The notes under the pieces are model-generated. The model saw nothing but the letters and a program-made list of their open reading frames with translations. It ran no database searches and was not told the origin of the DNA. Shown piece by piece: positions 1 to 8,916 of a DNA stretch of 64,000 bases. Where the stretch lies: positions 1-64,000 of the forward strand of contig JAUUZY010000005.1 in NCBI GenBank assembly GCA_030592015.1, given 5' to 3'. Origin of the DNA: Candidatus Peregrinibacteria bacterium (GTDB lineage: Bacteria > Patescibacteriota > Gracilibacteria > UBA1369 > LOWO2-01-FULL-3). How positions within the stretch are numbered: the stretch's first letter is position 1; every line of letters starts with the position of its first letter. The position numbers were made by a program, and so were the translations under genes.

Positions 1-8
1 AAGCAAAA

Positions 9-1766
9 CTACTGACCCACAACAAGATCAGCCTCAATTCCCTTCAGAAAGTCCTGAAGAGTCATTACCTCTTGCTCCTTAGTAGCATAGTCTCTGACTG
101 CAACAGTCTTGTCTGCTACTTCCTTTTCACCAACTACAAGCATATAAGGTGATTTTTGCATTTCAGCATTTCTGATTTTCTTTCCAAGAGTTTCATTTGA
201 AGCATCAATCTCAACTCTAATATCTTTAGCCTTCAGTTCCTTTGCAACTTTTTCCGCATAATCATTGAACTTCTCTGACACAGGAAGGATCTTTGCCTGC
301 ACAGGAGAGAGCCATAGTGGCAGTGCTCCGGCATAGTGTTCTATCAAAATAGCCATAAACCTCTCCAGAGATCCAAGAATAGCTCTGTGAATCACTATTG
401 GAGTGTGAGATTTTCCATCCTTGCCTTCATATTCCAGCCCAAACCTCTCCGGCATCTGGAAATCAATCTGCACAGTCGCACATTGCCATTCTCTCTTAAG
501 TGAATCCCTTATTTTGAAATCTATTTTTGGACCATAAAATGCTCCATCACCGGGATTTAGTTCATAGTCAATTTTTCCCTTCTTCAGCGCACTTGCTAAA
601 GCCTTTTCTGCATTGTCCCATTGCTCATCTGTCCCCATAGCCTTCTCGGGTTTGGTAGACAGGACAACATCATATTCAAAATCAAAAACCTCTTTATAAA
701 CAAATTGCACAAAGTCGATACAAGCTAAAATTTCATCCTCAATCTGCTCAGGAGTCACAAAACAATGTGCATCATCCATACAGAACTTCCTAACTCTGGT
801 CATTCCACCAAGCGCACCTCTGAGTTCATTCCTATGAAGCATCGCAAAATCAGCAATTCTCACAGGCAGATCTCTATAACTCTTCAAATGCATCTTGTAC
901 ATGAGCATATGTGAAGGACAATTCATTGGCTTGAGTGAGGCTTCCTTTCCGTCCATATCCACTTGGAACATATTATCTTTATAATGCTCCCAGTGACCAC
1001 TTGTTTCCCACAAACTTTTATCATAAACAAGAGGAGTAATAACTTCATCATATTCACGTTTCACATATTCCTTTCTCAAAAATTCAATTAACTTATTAAA
1101 AACTATTGTTCCTTTAGGCAAAAAGAACACAGATCCGGGAGAAATATCGTGGAATCGTATCAAATCAAGCTGCACACCAAGTTTTCTATGATCTCTTTTC
1201 TTTGCCTCAGCTAATTGTTTCAAATATGCATCCAGCTCTTCCCTTGTATGCCAACATGTTCCATAAATCCTCTGTAGCATCGGATTCTTTTCATCACCCT
1301 TCCAATACGCACCGGATATTTTCAAGAGCTTAAACGGCCCAATCTGACCTGTGTGTTCCACATGTTTACCCTCACAAAGATCAACAAACGCCGCTTTTCC
1401 ATCACCATGCATCACATTCTCATAAAAACTGATTTCCTTACCATCCTTCGCAAATTCCTTCACCAATTCTGCCTTATATTTCTGTCCTGTCATCTCCAAA
1501 AACTCGAGAGCTTTATCCGCAGGTTCTTTCTTTTCAACAAATTTCTGATTTTGCTTAACAATCTGCTTCATTCTCTTTTCAAGTAGCGGCAAATCTTCGG
1601 GAATCAAAGTCCTCGGCAGGTCAAAATCATAATAAAACCCATCATCAATACATGGCCCTATAGCAAGTTTTGCCTCAGGGAACATATCTAAAACAGCCTG
1701 AGCCAATACATGTGAGCATGAATGACGCATCGCCTCCAAATCAACTTTTTCTTTATTTTTAGACAT
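9..1766 (-). CDS. thrS: threonyl-tRNA synthetase, TGS-less form
   Basis: This gene charges tRNA-Thr with threonine in the cytoplasm. The 585-residue protein begins almost directly with the editing domain (RHSCSHVLAQA, and later DLCEGKHVEHTG with the metal-type Cys/His residues). The class II catalytic core follows (motif 2 region FAMLHRNELRGALGGMTR, motif 3 region HRAILGSLERF), then a C-terminal anticodon-binding domain. The usual N-terminal TGS domain of about 60 residues is missing. No ATG lies upstream in frame, so this is not a mis-called start. The gene ends in TAG. A TATAAA hexamer lies 5 bases upstream of the ATG, so the transcript may have almost no leader, although I see no good -35. 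It is divergent from recF with 47 bases between them. Confidence 0.97.
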   Translation of the reverse strand: MSKNKEKVDLEAMRHSCSHVLAQAVLDMFPEAKLAIGPCIDDGFYYDFDLPRTLIPEDLPLLEKRMKQIVKQNQKFVEKKEPADKALEFLEMTGQKYKAELVKEFAKDGKEISFYENVMHGDGKAAFVDLCEGKHVEHTGQIGPFKLLKISGAYWKGDEKNPMLQRIYGTCWHTREELDAYLKQLAEAKKRDHRKLGVQLDLIRFHDISPGSVFFLPKGTIVFNKLIEFLRKEYVKREYDEVITPLVYDKSLWETSGHWEHYKDNMFQVDMDGKEASLKPMNCPSHMLMYKMHLKSYRDLPVRIADFAMLHRNELRGALGGMTRVRKFCMDDAHCFVTPEQIEDEILACIDFVQFVYKEVFDFEYDVVLSTKPEKAMGTDEQWDNAEKALASALKKGKIDYELNPGDGAFYGPKIDFKIRDSLKREWQCATVQIDFQMPERFGLEYEGKDGKSHTPIVIHRAILGSLERFMAILIEHYAGALPLWLSPVQAKILPVSEKFNDYAEKVAKELKAKDIRVEIDASNETLGKKIRNAEMQKSPYMLVVGEKEVADKTVAVRDYATKEQEVMTLQDFLKGIEADLVVGQ

Positions 1767-1813
1767 AGATTTTTATAAGTCAATTTACTACAATAAATTG
1801 GGCAAACAATAAC

Positions 1814-2941
1814 ATGAAACTTTCCTCGCTACAACTTGAAAACTTCCGTAATTACCGTAGTTACAGCTACAAATTTAATGACGAAAAAAACGTCACGATT
1901 TTACTTGGGCCAAACGGAAAAGGAAAAACAAATTTTCTAGAAGCAATATATGTGCTTTCTCTGGGTAAGTCCTTCAGATCCATCATGCACGGGGATATGA
2001 TTGAATGGGAAATGGACTATATGCGATGCAAGGGAACGATTATACAGGATGATGAGGAGGTTGAACTGGAGGTTTTCTATTCAATTACTCCGCGCAAATC
2101 CAAAAATTTCAAAAAGAATGATGTTAATCTCAAAAATAGTGAGTATATGGGGAATCTTTTAACAGTTTTGTTTCATCCGGAAGACTTAAACATGCTTTAT
2201 CTGAGTCCGTCCCTCAGAAGACGGTATATGAACATTCTTTTATCGCAGACTGACAGGAAATATCTCTACGCCCTTAGCAAATACAACAAAATTCTCAAGC
2301 AACGGAATGTGCTGCTTGGGGTGATTCGGGAGGCACGATTTGGCGGAAGAGATACAACAAAATTGAAGGAAGATCTTGATGCATGGGATACACAAATAGT
2401 GGAATTCGGAAGCCAGATAATAGCCAAGAGGATAGCTCTTGTAAAATTTCTCATCGCCAATCTGGAAAAGATATATCGCTCAATTTCATCCAAGAAAGAA
2501 ACAATAGAACTGATATACGATAGTAAAATTGTGAAAAGGCAATTCCCAGCGGAAGAAGAAATAGCACAATTATACAGAGATGAGCTCTTCAATCGTATGG
2601 AAAGAGACACAAGATCAACAAAGACAAGTGCCGGGCCACACAGAGACGACTTAAAGTTCCTCATAGATGGCAAAGATATATCATCAGCCGCATCACGAGG
2701 GGAGTTCCGCACGCTATTATTGGCCATAAAAATAGCCGAAATAGAGTTTATAAAGGAAAAAACAGGCCGAAATCCAATATTGTTATTGGATGATGTATTC
2801 TCTGAATTAGACAGGAAACGGCAGGGGCATCTACTAAAATGTATAAAAAACTGTCAAACAATCATAACAACAACAGACCTAGAAAACCTTAAAGATGTGC
2901 AGGAGAAAGCCGAAACTATAACACTTGTCGAATTGGAATAA
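1814..2941 (+). CDS. recF: DNA replication and repair protein RecF
   Basis: RecF is an SMC-like ATPase that helps load RecA at gapped DNA. The 375-residue product has the Walker A motif GPNGKGKTN at about residues 32-40. A conserved AGPHRDDL segment lies near residue 273, the signature-like SRGEFRTLLLAIKIAE near 293, and Walker B LLLDDVFSELD near 322. Length is normal for the family. It is not beside dnaA, dnaN or gyrB here, so the classic origin cluster is not conserved. No Shine-Dalgarno sequence precedes the ATG. The 3' end carries the promoter of the next gene. Confidence 0.97.
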   Translation: MKLSSLQLENFRNYRSYSYKFNDEKNVTILLGPNGKGKTNFLEAIYVLSLGKSFRSIMHGDMIEWEMDYMRCKGTIIQDDEEVELEVFYSITPRKSKNFKKNDVNLKNSEYMGNLLTVLFHPEDLNMLYLSPSLRRRYMNILLSQTDRKYLYALSKYNKILKQRNVLLGVIREARFGGRDTTKLKEDLDAWDTQIVEFGSQIIAKRIALVKFLIANLEKIYRSISSKKETIELIYDSKIVKRQFPAEEEIAQLYRDELFNRMERDTRSTKTSAGPHRDDLKFLIDGKDISSAASRGEFRTLLLAIKIAEIEFIKEKTGRNPILLLDDVFSELDRKRQGHLLKCIKNCQTIITTTDLENLKDVQEKAETITLVELE

Positions 2942-2953
2942 GTGTGTTATAAT
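2925..2953 (+). promoter_or_regulatory. Promoter of the first PrsW-like gene
   Basis: A TTGTCG hexamer (2925-2930) lies 17 bases before TATAAT (2948-2953), which is preceded by TGT, giving an extended -10. It sits across the recF stop codon and would start RNA near 2960. That argues against the GTG codon at 2942 as a translation start. Confidence 0.7.
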
Positions 2954-2983
2954 AACAAGAAAGGGAAAAACAAAAATAAAAAA

Positions 2984-3874
2984 ATGGAAGGAATATATCA
3001 AATAATTGGGTCTGTCATTTTGGCGCTTGTGCCAGCGGTGATTTGGGGCTACATCTTCTACAAGAAAAACCCAAAAGACAAAGCCTTAACTGCACTAACA
3101 TTTTTAGTGGGGGCAATGGCTGTATTTCCAATATTGCTATACAAACTCTCATGGACAGTTTTACCGTGGCTAAATGCTTTCAAGTTTGCAGATAACTACG
3201 CAGAGGACGTAATTGGCTTCACAAGTATGTTGGTGCTTCCTTTGAGTGTACTTATTACATTCATGCTTGTGGGGTTGATAGAAGAGGTCTCAAAGATGCT
3301 TTCAGTAAAGATGGTTGATGATGACAAGTTACAATGCATAGATGATTCTATCGAATTCTTTATAATTGCGGCTCTTGGATTCTCATTCACAGAAAACATC
3401 CTTTATTTCTACAATATATGGCTCACACATGGTGCGGGAGATCTACTTTTACCATTTATCTTTAGGTCATCATTTTCAAGTTTTGCACATATTTTATTCT
3501 CAGGAGTACTTGGCTACTACTACGGAATCGCACACTTCGCCAAGCCTATACTTCAGGAGGAGATTAAGAAAAACAGAAGACATTGGACAGTAATACTTCA
3601 CAAAATTTTCAACCTGAGAAAAGTTAAACTGTTTCATCAGGAAAAGATATTTGAAGGCTTGCTTGTGGCAATAGGACTACATGCAATTTTCAATATTTTT
3701 CTAGAGATGAATCTAACCTTCCTAATAGCTCCATATCTGATAAGTGGATATATCGCTTTAAACTATTTATTCAAGAAAAAGGAAAACCACAAGAACTATA
3801 GAAAGCTCGCAAAGGGATACAGAACCCATCCAGAGCGAAAATCCGGCATATATTTTGTACGGAATCCATTATAG
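2984..3874 (+). CDS. PrsW-family intramembrane protease (paralogue 1)
   Basis: This is a polytopic membrane protein of 296 residues, and I recognise the PrsW (CAAX-protease superfamily) pattern. It has a glutamate pair in a helix (LIEEVSKML), then FSFTENILYF, a histidine region near SSFAHILFSG followed by GYYYGIAHF, and GLHAIFNIF near the C-terminal helices. PrsW of Bacillus cleaves an anti-sigma factor. The substrate here is unknown. I chose the ATG at 2984 rather than the in-frame GTG at 2942 because a promoter -10 box lies between them and the first helix begins a few residues after this Met. The C-terminal tail is basic. A second member of the family lies at 51778-52683. Confidence 0.85.
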   Translation: MEGIYQIIGSVILALVPAVIWGYIFYKKNPKDKALTALTFLVGAMAVFPILLYKLSWTVLPWLNAFKFADNYAEDVIGFTSMLVLPLSVLITFMLVGLIEEVSKMLSVKMVDDDKLQCIDDSIEFFIIAALGFSFTENILYFYNIWLTHGAGDLLLPFIFRSSFSSFAHILFSGVLGYYYGIAHFAKPILQEEIKKNRRHWTVILHKIFNLRKVKLFHQEKIFEGLLVAIGLHAIFNIFLEMNLTFLIAPYLISGYIALNYLFKKKENHKNYRKLAKGYRTHPERKSGIYFVRNPL

Positions 3875-3891
3875 TAATACACCCACCCCCC

Positions 3892-3920
3892 TTGTCAAAG
3901 CAGTGAAACTATGCTAGCGT
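3892..3920 (+). promoter_or_regulatory. Probable uvrA promoter
   Basis: TTGTCA (3892-3897) is followed after 17 bases by TAGCGT (3915-3920), which is preceded by TGC. The -35 is good. The -10 matches the consensus only at three positions but has the extended TGn element. The predicted start near 3927 leaves a leader of about 39 bases before the uvrA ATG. Confidence 0.4.
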
Positions 3921-3965
3921 TCTTCTACTGTAGCAATTTAAGCTGTTTTAAGGCAAAAAACGCAA

Positions 3966-6854
3966 ATGTCAAAGGATAAAATAATCGTAAAAGGGGCGAA
4001 AATCCACAACCTCCAAAACATAGATGTGGAGATTCCCCGGGATAAATTTACTGTAATTACAGGGTTGTCAGGCTCAGGAAAATCATCTTTAGCATTCGAT
4101 ACAATATACGCAGAGGGACAGAGAAGGTATGTGGAGAGTTTGTCCACCTATGCCAGAAATTTCCTGCAATTGATGGAAAAGCCGGACGTGGAATCTATTG
4201 AAGGACTTTCTCCTGCAATTTCAATTGATCAGAAATCAGCACCTAGAAACCCAAGGTCAACAGTAGGAACTGTGACTGAGATATATGACTATTTGAGGCT
4301 TCTATACGCGAAAGTGGGGACTCCTCATTGTCCAAAATGTGGAGAAACAATTGATAGACAGTCTGTACAGCAAATACTGGATGGTGTTGCTGCTTATAAA
4401 AAAGGGAAAAAGATATTGATACTGGCACCAATCGTTAGGGGTAGAAAGGGACAGCACTTAAAGGCTTTTGAAAAAGTTAGAAAAGAAGGATTCGTGCGTG
4501 TAAGAGTTGATGGGGAAATATACCCGGTGACAGACATTCCCGAGTTAGATGAGAACAAAAGCCATGACGTAGAGATTGTAGTGGACCGCTTGGTTGTTAA
4601 GGATTTTAATAAAAAGACACAAAAACTATCGTCAGGGCAGGAAATAGATCTTCCAAACCCGGACAGGACTCGTTTAGCGGATTCTATTGAGACTACAATA
4701 AAGTTTGGAGAAGGACTCATGCTGGTCGTAGACAACGATACCGGAGAAACAGATGTGTTTTCCGAGCACTTTGCATGTACAAGTTGTAATATAAGTGTAC
4801 CGGAAATCTCTCCAAGAAATTTTTCATTCAACAGTCCTCACGGGGCATGTCCTGAATGTCATGGATTGGGAACTAAGTTAGAAATAGACCCGGAATTGGT
4901 TTTGCCAAATAAAAAGCTAACACTGGGGGAAGGTGCGATCATGCCATGGTCCACAACAACTTCTCACCTTACTTGGTACAACAGAATACTTGAGAGTGTT
5001 GCAAAGGCTCACAAATTCTCAATGAGTGTCCCTATAAAAAATCTAGACGAAAAAGCTCTGGAGATAATTCTATATGGTGACAAAACTAGAAAATACAAAG
5101 TTGAAATGGGGCAGGGCGGAAAGGGATCGTTCACGGGGGATTACGAAACTAAGTTTGAGGGGGTGATTCCAAATCTTGAGCGAAGATTTCTTGAAACCGA
5201 CTCTGATTATGTGAGAAAGAAAATAGAGAATTTCATGAGGGTATTGGAGTGTCCAAGTTGTAAAGGGCAGAGACTAAGAGCTGAGATTTTAGCTGTGAAG
5301 GTAGCTGATCATTCAATTATAGACCTTACAGAATTTTCAATAGTAAAGGCGATTGATTTCTTCACAAATCTAAAGCTAAGTGAGATGAAGATGGAAATTG
5401 CCAATCAGATTTTGCATGAGGTTAAAAATAGACTGCAATTTCTTGAAAATGTAGGACTTTCCTACCTAACCCTGAATAGGGCAGCTAATACATTGTCTGG
5501 TGGAGAAGCGCAGAGAATTCGTCTGGCAACACAGATAGGATCTCGTCTCTCAGGCGTTATTTACGTACTGGATGAGCCAAGTATCGGTTTGCATCAAAAC
5601 GACAACGACAAGTTGATTAAAACGCTAATTTCATTAAGAGATATTGGAAATACAGTAATTGTAGTGGAACATGATACGGATACAATGATGGCTGCCGACT
5701 ATATATTGGATATAGGACCCGGAGCTGGAAAGCATGGGGGGAAAATTGTAGCAAAAGGAACCCCTGAAGAAATAATCAAAGATAAGAATTCCGTAACCGG
5801 AAGATACTTGTCAGGAAAACAAAAAATTGAGATACCAACAGAACGAAGAAAGGGAAATGGGAAAAATCTATCAATAGCAGGAGCGGCAGAGCACAACCTA
5901 AAAGAAGTTTCTGTTGATTTTCCATTGGGAACCTTTATAGCGGTTACCGGAGTTTCCGGATCGGGAAAATCGACTCTCGTTAACGATATACTTGTTAGAA
6001 GGATATCAAAGGAACTTTATGGCTCAAAAGCGCTTCCTGGGAAGCATAAAGAGGTAAATGGAATGGAGCACCTTGATAAAATAATAAACATTAACCAGTC
6101 ACCGATTGGTAGAACACCAAGATCAAATCCCGCAACATATACGGGAGTATTCACTGATATTAGAGATTTATTTGCACAAACACCTGAGGCAAAACTTAGG
6201 GGATACAAGGCGGGTAGGTTTAGTTTCAATGTGAAAGGTGGTAGGTGTGAGAAATGTTCAGGAGATGGAATAAAGAAAATAGAAATGCACTTCCTTCCGG
6301 ACATCTACGTCCCATGTGAAGAGTGTAAAGGTAAAAGATATAATAATGAGGCCTTAGAAGTAAGATATAGAGGTAAAAATATATATGAAGTACTGGAAAT
6401 GACGGTTGAGGAAGCTTTAGAGTTTTTTAAGGCGATTCCAAGCGTTAAAACCAAACTACAAACCTTATTTGAAGTAGGTCTAGGGTATATACACCTTGGA
6501 CAACCTGCCACAACACTTTCAGGTGGTGAGGCGCAAAGAATAAAGTTAGCTACGGAGCTTTCTAAAAGATCTACTGGAAAAACACTATACGTACTTGATG
6601 AGCCAACAACAGGTTTGCATTTCGAGGATGTGAAGAAGCTTCTGGATGTATTGCAAAGATTAGTCGAGAAAGGAAATACAGTTCTTGTAATAGAACACAA
6701 CCTGGACGTAATAAAGTCTGTGGATCATATAATCGATATGGGACCAGAGGGGGGTGACAAGGGTGGAGAGGCAATTGCAATTGGAACGCCTGAAGAAATA
6801 ATACTGGAAAAGCACTCCTACACAGGTCAGTGGCTCAAGAAGATTTTGAGCTAA
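3966..6854 (+). CDS. uvrA: UvrABC excinuclease subunit A
   Basis: UvrA is the damage-recognition ATPase of nucleotide excision repair and works as a dimer with UvrB. The 962-residue protein is full length. The first Walker A is GLSGSGKSS near residue 36, with a CPKC zinc site in the UvrB-binding region and a second set CTSC/CPEC near 270-300. The first signature is [14 protein letters not shown] near 514 with [10 protein letters not shown]. The second Walker [10 protein letters not shown] lies near 660, a zinc hook CEKC...CEEC near 760-785, the second signature [15 protein letters not shown] near 855, and [10 protein letters not shown] after it. There is no Shine-Dalgarno sequence. No uvrB or uvrC lies in the window. 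Its stop codon falls inside the first of the repeat clusters downstream. Confidence 0.98.
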   Translation: MSKDKIIVKGAKIHNLQNIDVEIPRDKFTVITGLSGSGKSSLAFDTIYAEGQRRYVESLSTYARNFLQLMEKPDVESIEGLSPAISIDQKSAPRNPRSTVGTVTEIYDYLRLLYAKVGTPHCPKCGETIDRQSVQQILDGVAAYKKGKKILILAPIVRGRKGQHLKAFEKVRKEGFVRVRVDGEIYPVTDIPELDENKSHDVEIVVDRLVVKDFNKKTQKLSSGQEIDLPNPDRTRLADSIETTIKFGEGLMLVVDNDTGETDVFSEHFACTSCNISVPEISPRNFSFNSPHGACPECHGLGTKLEIDPELVLPNKKLTLGEGAIMPWSTTTSHLTWYNRILESVAKAHKFSMSVPIKNLDEKALEIILYGDKTRKYKVEMGQGGKGSFTGDYETKFEGVIPNLERRFLETDSDYVRKKIENFMRVLECPSCKGQRLRAEILAVKVADHSIIDLTEFSIVKAIDFFTNLKLSEMKMEIANQILHEVKNRLQFLENVGLSYLTLNRAANTLSGGEAQRIRLATQIGSRLSGVIYVLDEPSIGLHQNDNDKLIKTLISLRDIGNTVIVVEHDTDTMMAADYILDIGPGAGKHGGKIVAKGTPEEIIKDKNSVTGRYLSGKQKIEIPTERRKGNGKNLSIAGAAEHNLKEVSVDFPLGTFIAVTGVSGSGKSTLVNDILVRRISKELYGSKALPGKHKEVNGMEHLDKIININQSPIGRTPRSNPATYTGVFTDIRDLFAQTPEAKLRGYKAGRFSFNVKGGRCEKCSGDGIKKIEMHFLPDIYVPCEECKGKRYNNEALEVRYRGKNIYEVLEMTVEEALEFFKAIPSVKTKLQTLFEVGLGYIHLGQPATTLSGGEAQRIKLATELSKRSTGKTLYVLDEPTTGLHFEDVKKLLDVLQRLVEKGNTVLVIEHNLDVIKSVDHIIDMGPEGGDKGGEAIAIGTPEEIILEKHSYTGQWLKKILS

Positions 6855-6882
6855 AGTTGGTCTAAGTTTAGTTAGTTATATT

Positions 6883-6901
6883 AAATCCTAAAGGGTTTTT
6901 T
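6883..6901 (+). terminator. Weak terminator after uvrA
   Basis: AAATCC (6883-6888), a TAAA loop and GGGTTT (6893-6898) form a short stem with one G-U pair, running into a T tract that ends at 6901. It is short and may be only partly effective. Confidence 0.4.
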
Positions 6902-7041
6902 GTTATTTGCTATGACTCGCTAAAGTTTAACTAAGTTTAATAAACTTTAATAAAGTTGAATTAAATTGCTGTATAAAATCAAAATATGTATAGATTAAAC
7001 GCCTAAAGTTTAACTAAGTTTAATTAACTTGTGAAAAAGTG

Positions 7042-7070
7042 TTGAAAATTAAAAAGTCTTGTGTTAGATT
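7042..7070 (+). promoter_or_regulatory. Promoter of the HTH regulator gene
   Basis: TTGAAA (7042-7047) is separated by 17 bases from TAGATT (7065-7070), which is preceded by TGT (extended -10). It lies between the repeat clusters at 7004-7023 and 7160-7179, so a protein bound to these repeats would flank it. The predicted start near 7077 leaves a leader of about 107 bases. That leader contains an AGACTA/TAGTCT hairpin starting at 7143. Confidence 0.6.
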
Positions 7071-7183
7071 TACTCCTGCAAGACGTTTGAAAACGAGGTG
7101 GAGGGATTGAAAAGATCTATAGAACGTGGTAAAATTGAATGAGACTAGATAAAGTAGTCTAAAGTTTAATTTAATAAAGTAGA

Positions 7184-7459
7184 ATGCTTGAAGAGAAGTT
7201 CTATACCACAGATCAGGTAGCAAAAATGCTACAAGTGCATCCCTTTACAATTCTGAAATTCATAAAGCAAGGAAAGCTGAATGGAATAAAGCTTGGAAGA
7301 GTTTATAGAATTAAAGAAGCAGATATCAAAATGTTCATTAATGAACGTTCTACTGCAAAACCTCGAACTTCAAAGAAGGAAGTACAAAAAGAAGAAAAAG
7401 TGCAAGAAGGAAGAAAGCCGTCAAACAAAGAAGGGGACGACCACTACTACATCATCTAA
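7184..7459 (+). CDS. Small MerR/excisionase-type HTH protein (BldC-like)
   Basis: This is a 91-residue DNA-binding protein. Residues 5-55 form a compact winged-helix of the excisionase/HTH_17 kind: YTTDQVAKMLQVHPFTI, then KFIKQGKLNGIKLGRVYRI, then a helix that begins KEADIKMFI. The C-terminal 35 residues are a charged Lys/Glu tail ending in an aromatic DDHYYII. Single-domain proteins of this type include BldC, which is known to bind runs of direct repeats head to tail. Here the gene is preceded by exactly such phased repeats, so autoregulation is likely (inference). No integrase or attachment site is nearby, so a true excisionase role is unlikely. It is followed 13 bases later by a zinc-ribbon gene. 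Confidence 0.85.
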   Translation: MLEEKFYTTDQVAKMLQVHPFTILKFIKQGKLNGIKLGRVYRIKEADIKMFINERSTAKPRTSKKEVQKEEKVQEGRKPSNKEGDDHYYII

Positions 7460-7472
7460 ACACTGAAGATTA

Positions 7473-7643
7473 ATGATTATACATTGCCTTTCCTGCGGGA
7501 AATCAGTATCAAGCAATTCGCACCGATGCCCATATTGCATCTCAGAAATATCAAGCTTAACGCTTGAAATGAACGGACTGGAAGATAAGGCAAGATTCAA
7601 AGAGAAATTGAGAGAACTCGTGTTTGGACTGGTACATAAATAA
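7473..7643 (+). CDS. 56-residue zinc-ribbon protein
   Basis: This small gene starts 13 bases after the HTH stop codon. The predicted protein opens MIIHCLSCGKSV and continues HRCPYC, giving two CxxC pairs 11 residues apart that would bind one zinc ion. A short charged helix follows (EDKARFKEKLREL). It ends in TAA, like its neighbours. The two-gene layout suggests co-transcription with the HTH regulator and possibly a joint role, but I do not recognise a specific family. The tight linkage, the intact Cys pairs and the terminator downstream support it being real. Confidence 0.65.
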   Translation: MIIHCLSCGKSVSSNSHRCPYCISEISSLTLEMNGLEDKARFKEKLRELVFGLVHK

Positions 7644-7672
7644 AAAACTAAATAAAAATCTCCAATACCCTA

Positions 7673-7768
7673 AGTTCGTTTGCCCACGAACTACAAAGAT
7701 TCGCCCCTCGGGGAGGATCAAAAACCCTAGAAAAGCCCAAAAAGAACCTCAAAGCGAGGTTCTTTTTA
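7673..7768. terminator. Hairpin-rich intergenic segment with bidirectional terminator
   Basis: A stem AAAGAACCTC (7741-7750) pairs with GAGGTTCTTT (7756-7765) and is flanked by an A run on one side and a T run on the other. It can stop both the HTH/zinc-ribbon unit (+) and the long secreted-protein operon (-). Two more foldable elements precede it on the plus strand: AGTTCG/CGAACT at 7673-7692 and a CCTC/GAGG stem at 7706-7716. The whole may be a terminator region or a short structured RNA. Confidence 0.85.
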
Positions 7769-7776
7769 TATTTAAA

Positions 7777-8916
7777 CTAGTTTCCTGAGCATTGCCTGTT
7801 ATTCATTGTCTCAACGCAGCTATAAACTTTATTTATAGCTGGGAGTCCATCAACTATGGCACTGTTAAGATTGTCCAATTCGCTAACCATAGCTTCAACC
7901 GTAGCATCACTACCTTCTTTATACAAAGCCTCAAAGCGTGAGTTCATAATTTTCTGCATATTTTCTATTGTATCGTTGAATTCCTCGGATTCAATAGCAC
8001 CCAAAAGCAAGCCATAGGTAGGTCCGGAACTTCCAAACTCAGGGCTATAATATGAAAGATCGTCATATATTTCCTGGTATCCGGTTGCTGCATCCTGATT
8101 GTTTATATTTAGCTGAACTAGGCCATCAAGGAATCCATCAAAGCTAGAATCGGGGAGTGATTCAACTAATTTTTCCACACGACCACCAACTCCTTTTTCA
8201 AGTTTTTCCCAGGCCGGCGCAACTCCACCGGCAGTCTTAATAAATTCATCCCATTTGTCTGAAACTGTCGACCATGAAGAGTTTTCGCAGAAAATATAGC
8301 TCTTTTTCTTGTCCTCGTATTTCAATTCCAACCTATTAAAGAAAACATCAAATTCTGTCTTTGCAAACTGTCCTGAATCCACATATCTCTCTTTCATGTC
8401 AGCATAAATCTTATTTCGAGAAGTAAATAGAGCCTCACCGTCCTCCCCAAATCTATATGTCAAAACATCGTAAGGAAGGTTAACAACAACAGAGCCATCA
8501 ACAATATTTCTCACATAGTACAATTCCGCATTAATCTCGCTGTAAGCCCTTTTCATATTTGGAAGCTTCTGAGTGTTACAAGTCAAAAATGCATCTCTTA
8601 TATACCTCTCTATTTTATCCTGCTGATTTATCAGTGAGATAATGTCATTTGCCTGACATTGGTTTTTGTAGAGTACGTCCTCCCAGATAGCGGTATACCC
8701 TTCAAGGCCATCACTCCAAATTATTGATCGTAGGAACAAAATAAAATCAACATTCCCCTTAGAAATGCAACGCCCAGCACTAAGATCCCCATCAACATTA
8801 GGATCTATATCAGAATTGTCTTGCGCACTTGCCTGCATAGGGGAGACCAGAAGCAGCAATAAAAGCCCTAAGGAAAGGATGATTTTCAAACGAGTTTTTA
8901 GTGATTTATTATGCAT
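7777..8916 (-). CDS. Secreted protein, last gene of the giant-protein operon
   Basis: I do not recognise the family of this 379-residue protein. It starts with a clear Sec signal peptide (charged MHNKSLKTRLK, a Leu-rich core, then ASA-Q). The mature part is mostly helical and acidic with scattered cysteines (for example GRCISKG, FLTCNTQ, FCENSS, YSCVETMNNRQCSGN), consistent with disulfides outside the membrane. It begins inside the last codons of the upstream gene with an ATGCATAA overlap, which implies translational coupling. It ends in TAG and is followed by a strong terminator. Its position suggests work with the giant surface protein. Confidence 0.9.
   Translation of the reverse strand: MHNKSLKTRLKIILSLGLLLLLLVSPMQASAQDNSDIDPNVDGDLSAGRCISKGNVDFILFLRSIIWSDGLEGYTAIWEDVLYKNQCQANDIISLINQQDKIERYIRDAFLTCNTQKLPNMKRAYSEINAELYYVRNIVDGSVVVNLPYDVLTYRFGEDGEALFTSRNKIYADMKERYVDSGQFAKTEFDVFFNRLELKYEDKKKSYIFCENSSWSTVSDKWDEFIKTAGGVAPAWEKLEKGVGGRVEKLVESLPDSSFDGFLDGLVQLNINNQDAATGYQEIYDDLSYYSPEFGSSGPTYGLLLGAIESEEFNDTIENMQKIMNSRFEALYKEGSDATVEAMVSELDNLNSAIVDGLPAINKVYSCVETMNNRQCSGN

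Larger units (their letters stand above)
6851..7183 (+). repeat. Phased 10-bp direct repeats upstream of the HTH gene
   Basis: This AT-rich gap holds four clusters of a 10-base unit close to TAAAGTTTAA. At 6921-6960 four units stand head to tail in exact 10-base register: TAAAGTTTAA, CTAAGTTTAA, TAAACTTTAA, TAAAGTTGAA, with a fifth degenerate unit after. The first two units recur exactly at 7004-7023. A degenerate pair lies at 6852-6871 over the uvrA stop, and a single unit with a degenerate partner at 7160-7179 just before the HTH start. A 10-base period puts every copy on the same face of the helix. The promoter of the HTH gene lies between the clusters. The arrangement looks like a regulator-binding array. 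Nothing else in the gap looks coding. Confidence 0.8.

Noticed and set aside
6855-7183. Replication origin (AT-rich, repeats, recF within 4 kb)
   Set aside because: Only one loose DnaA-box-like match (7030-7038), no dnaA, dnaN or gyrB, and the repeats surround a regulator promoter. Strand-skew analysis could reopen this.
7184-7643. Toxin-antitoxin pair or mobile-element excisionase
   Set aside because: The second protein is a zinc ribbon without toxin features, and no integrase, inverted repeats or attachment sites are present.
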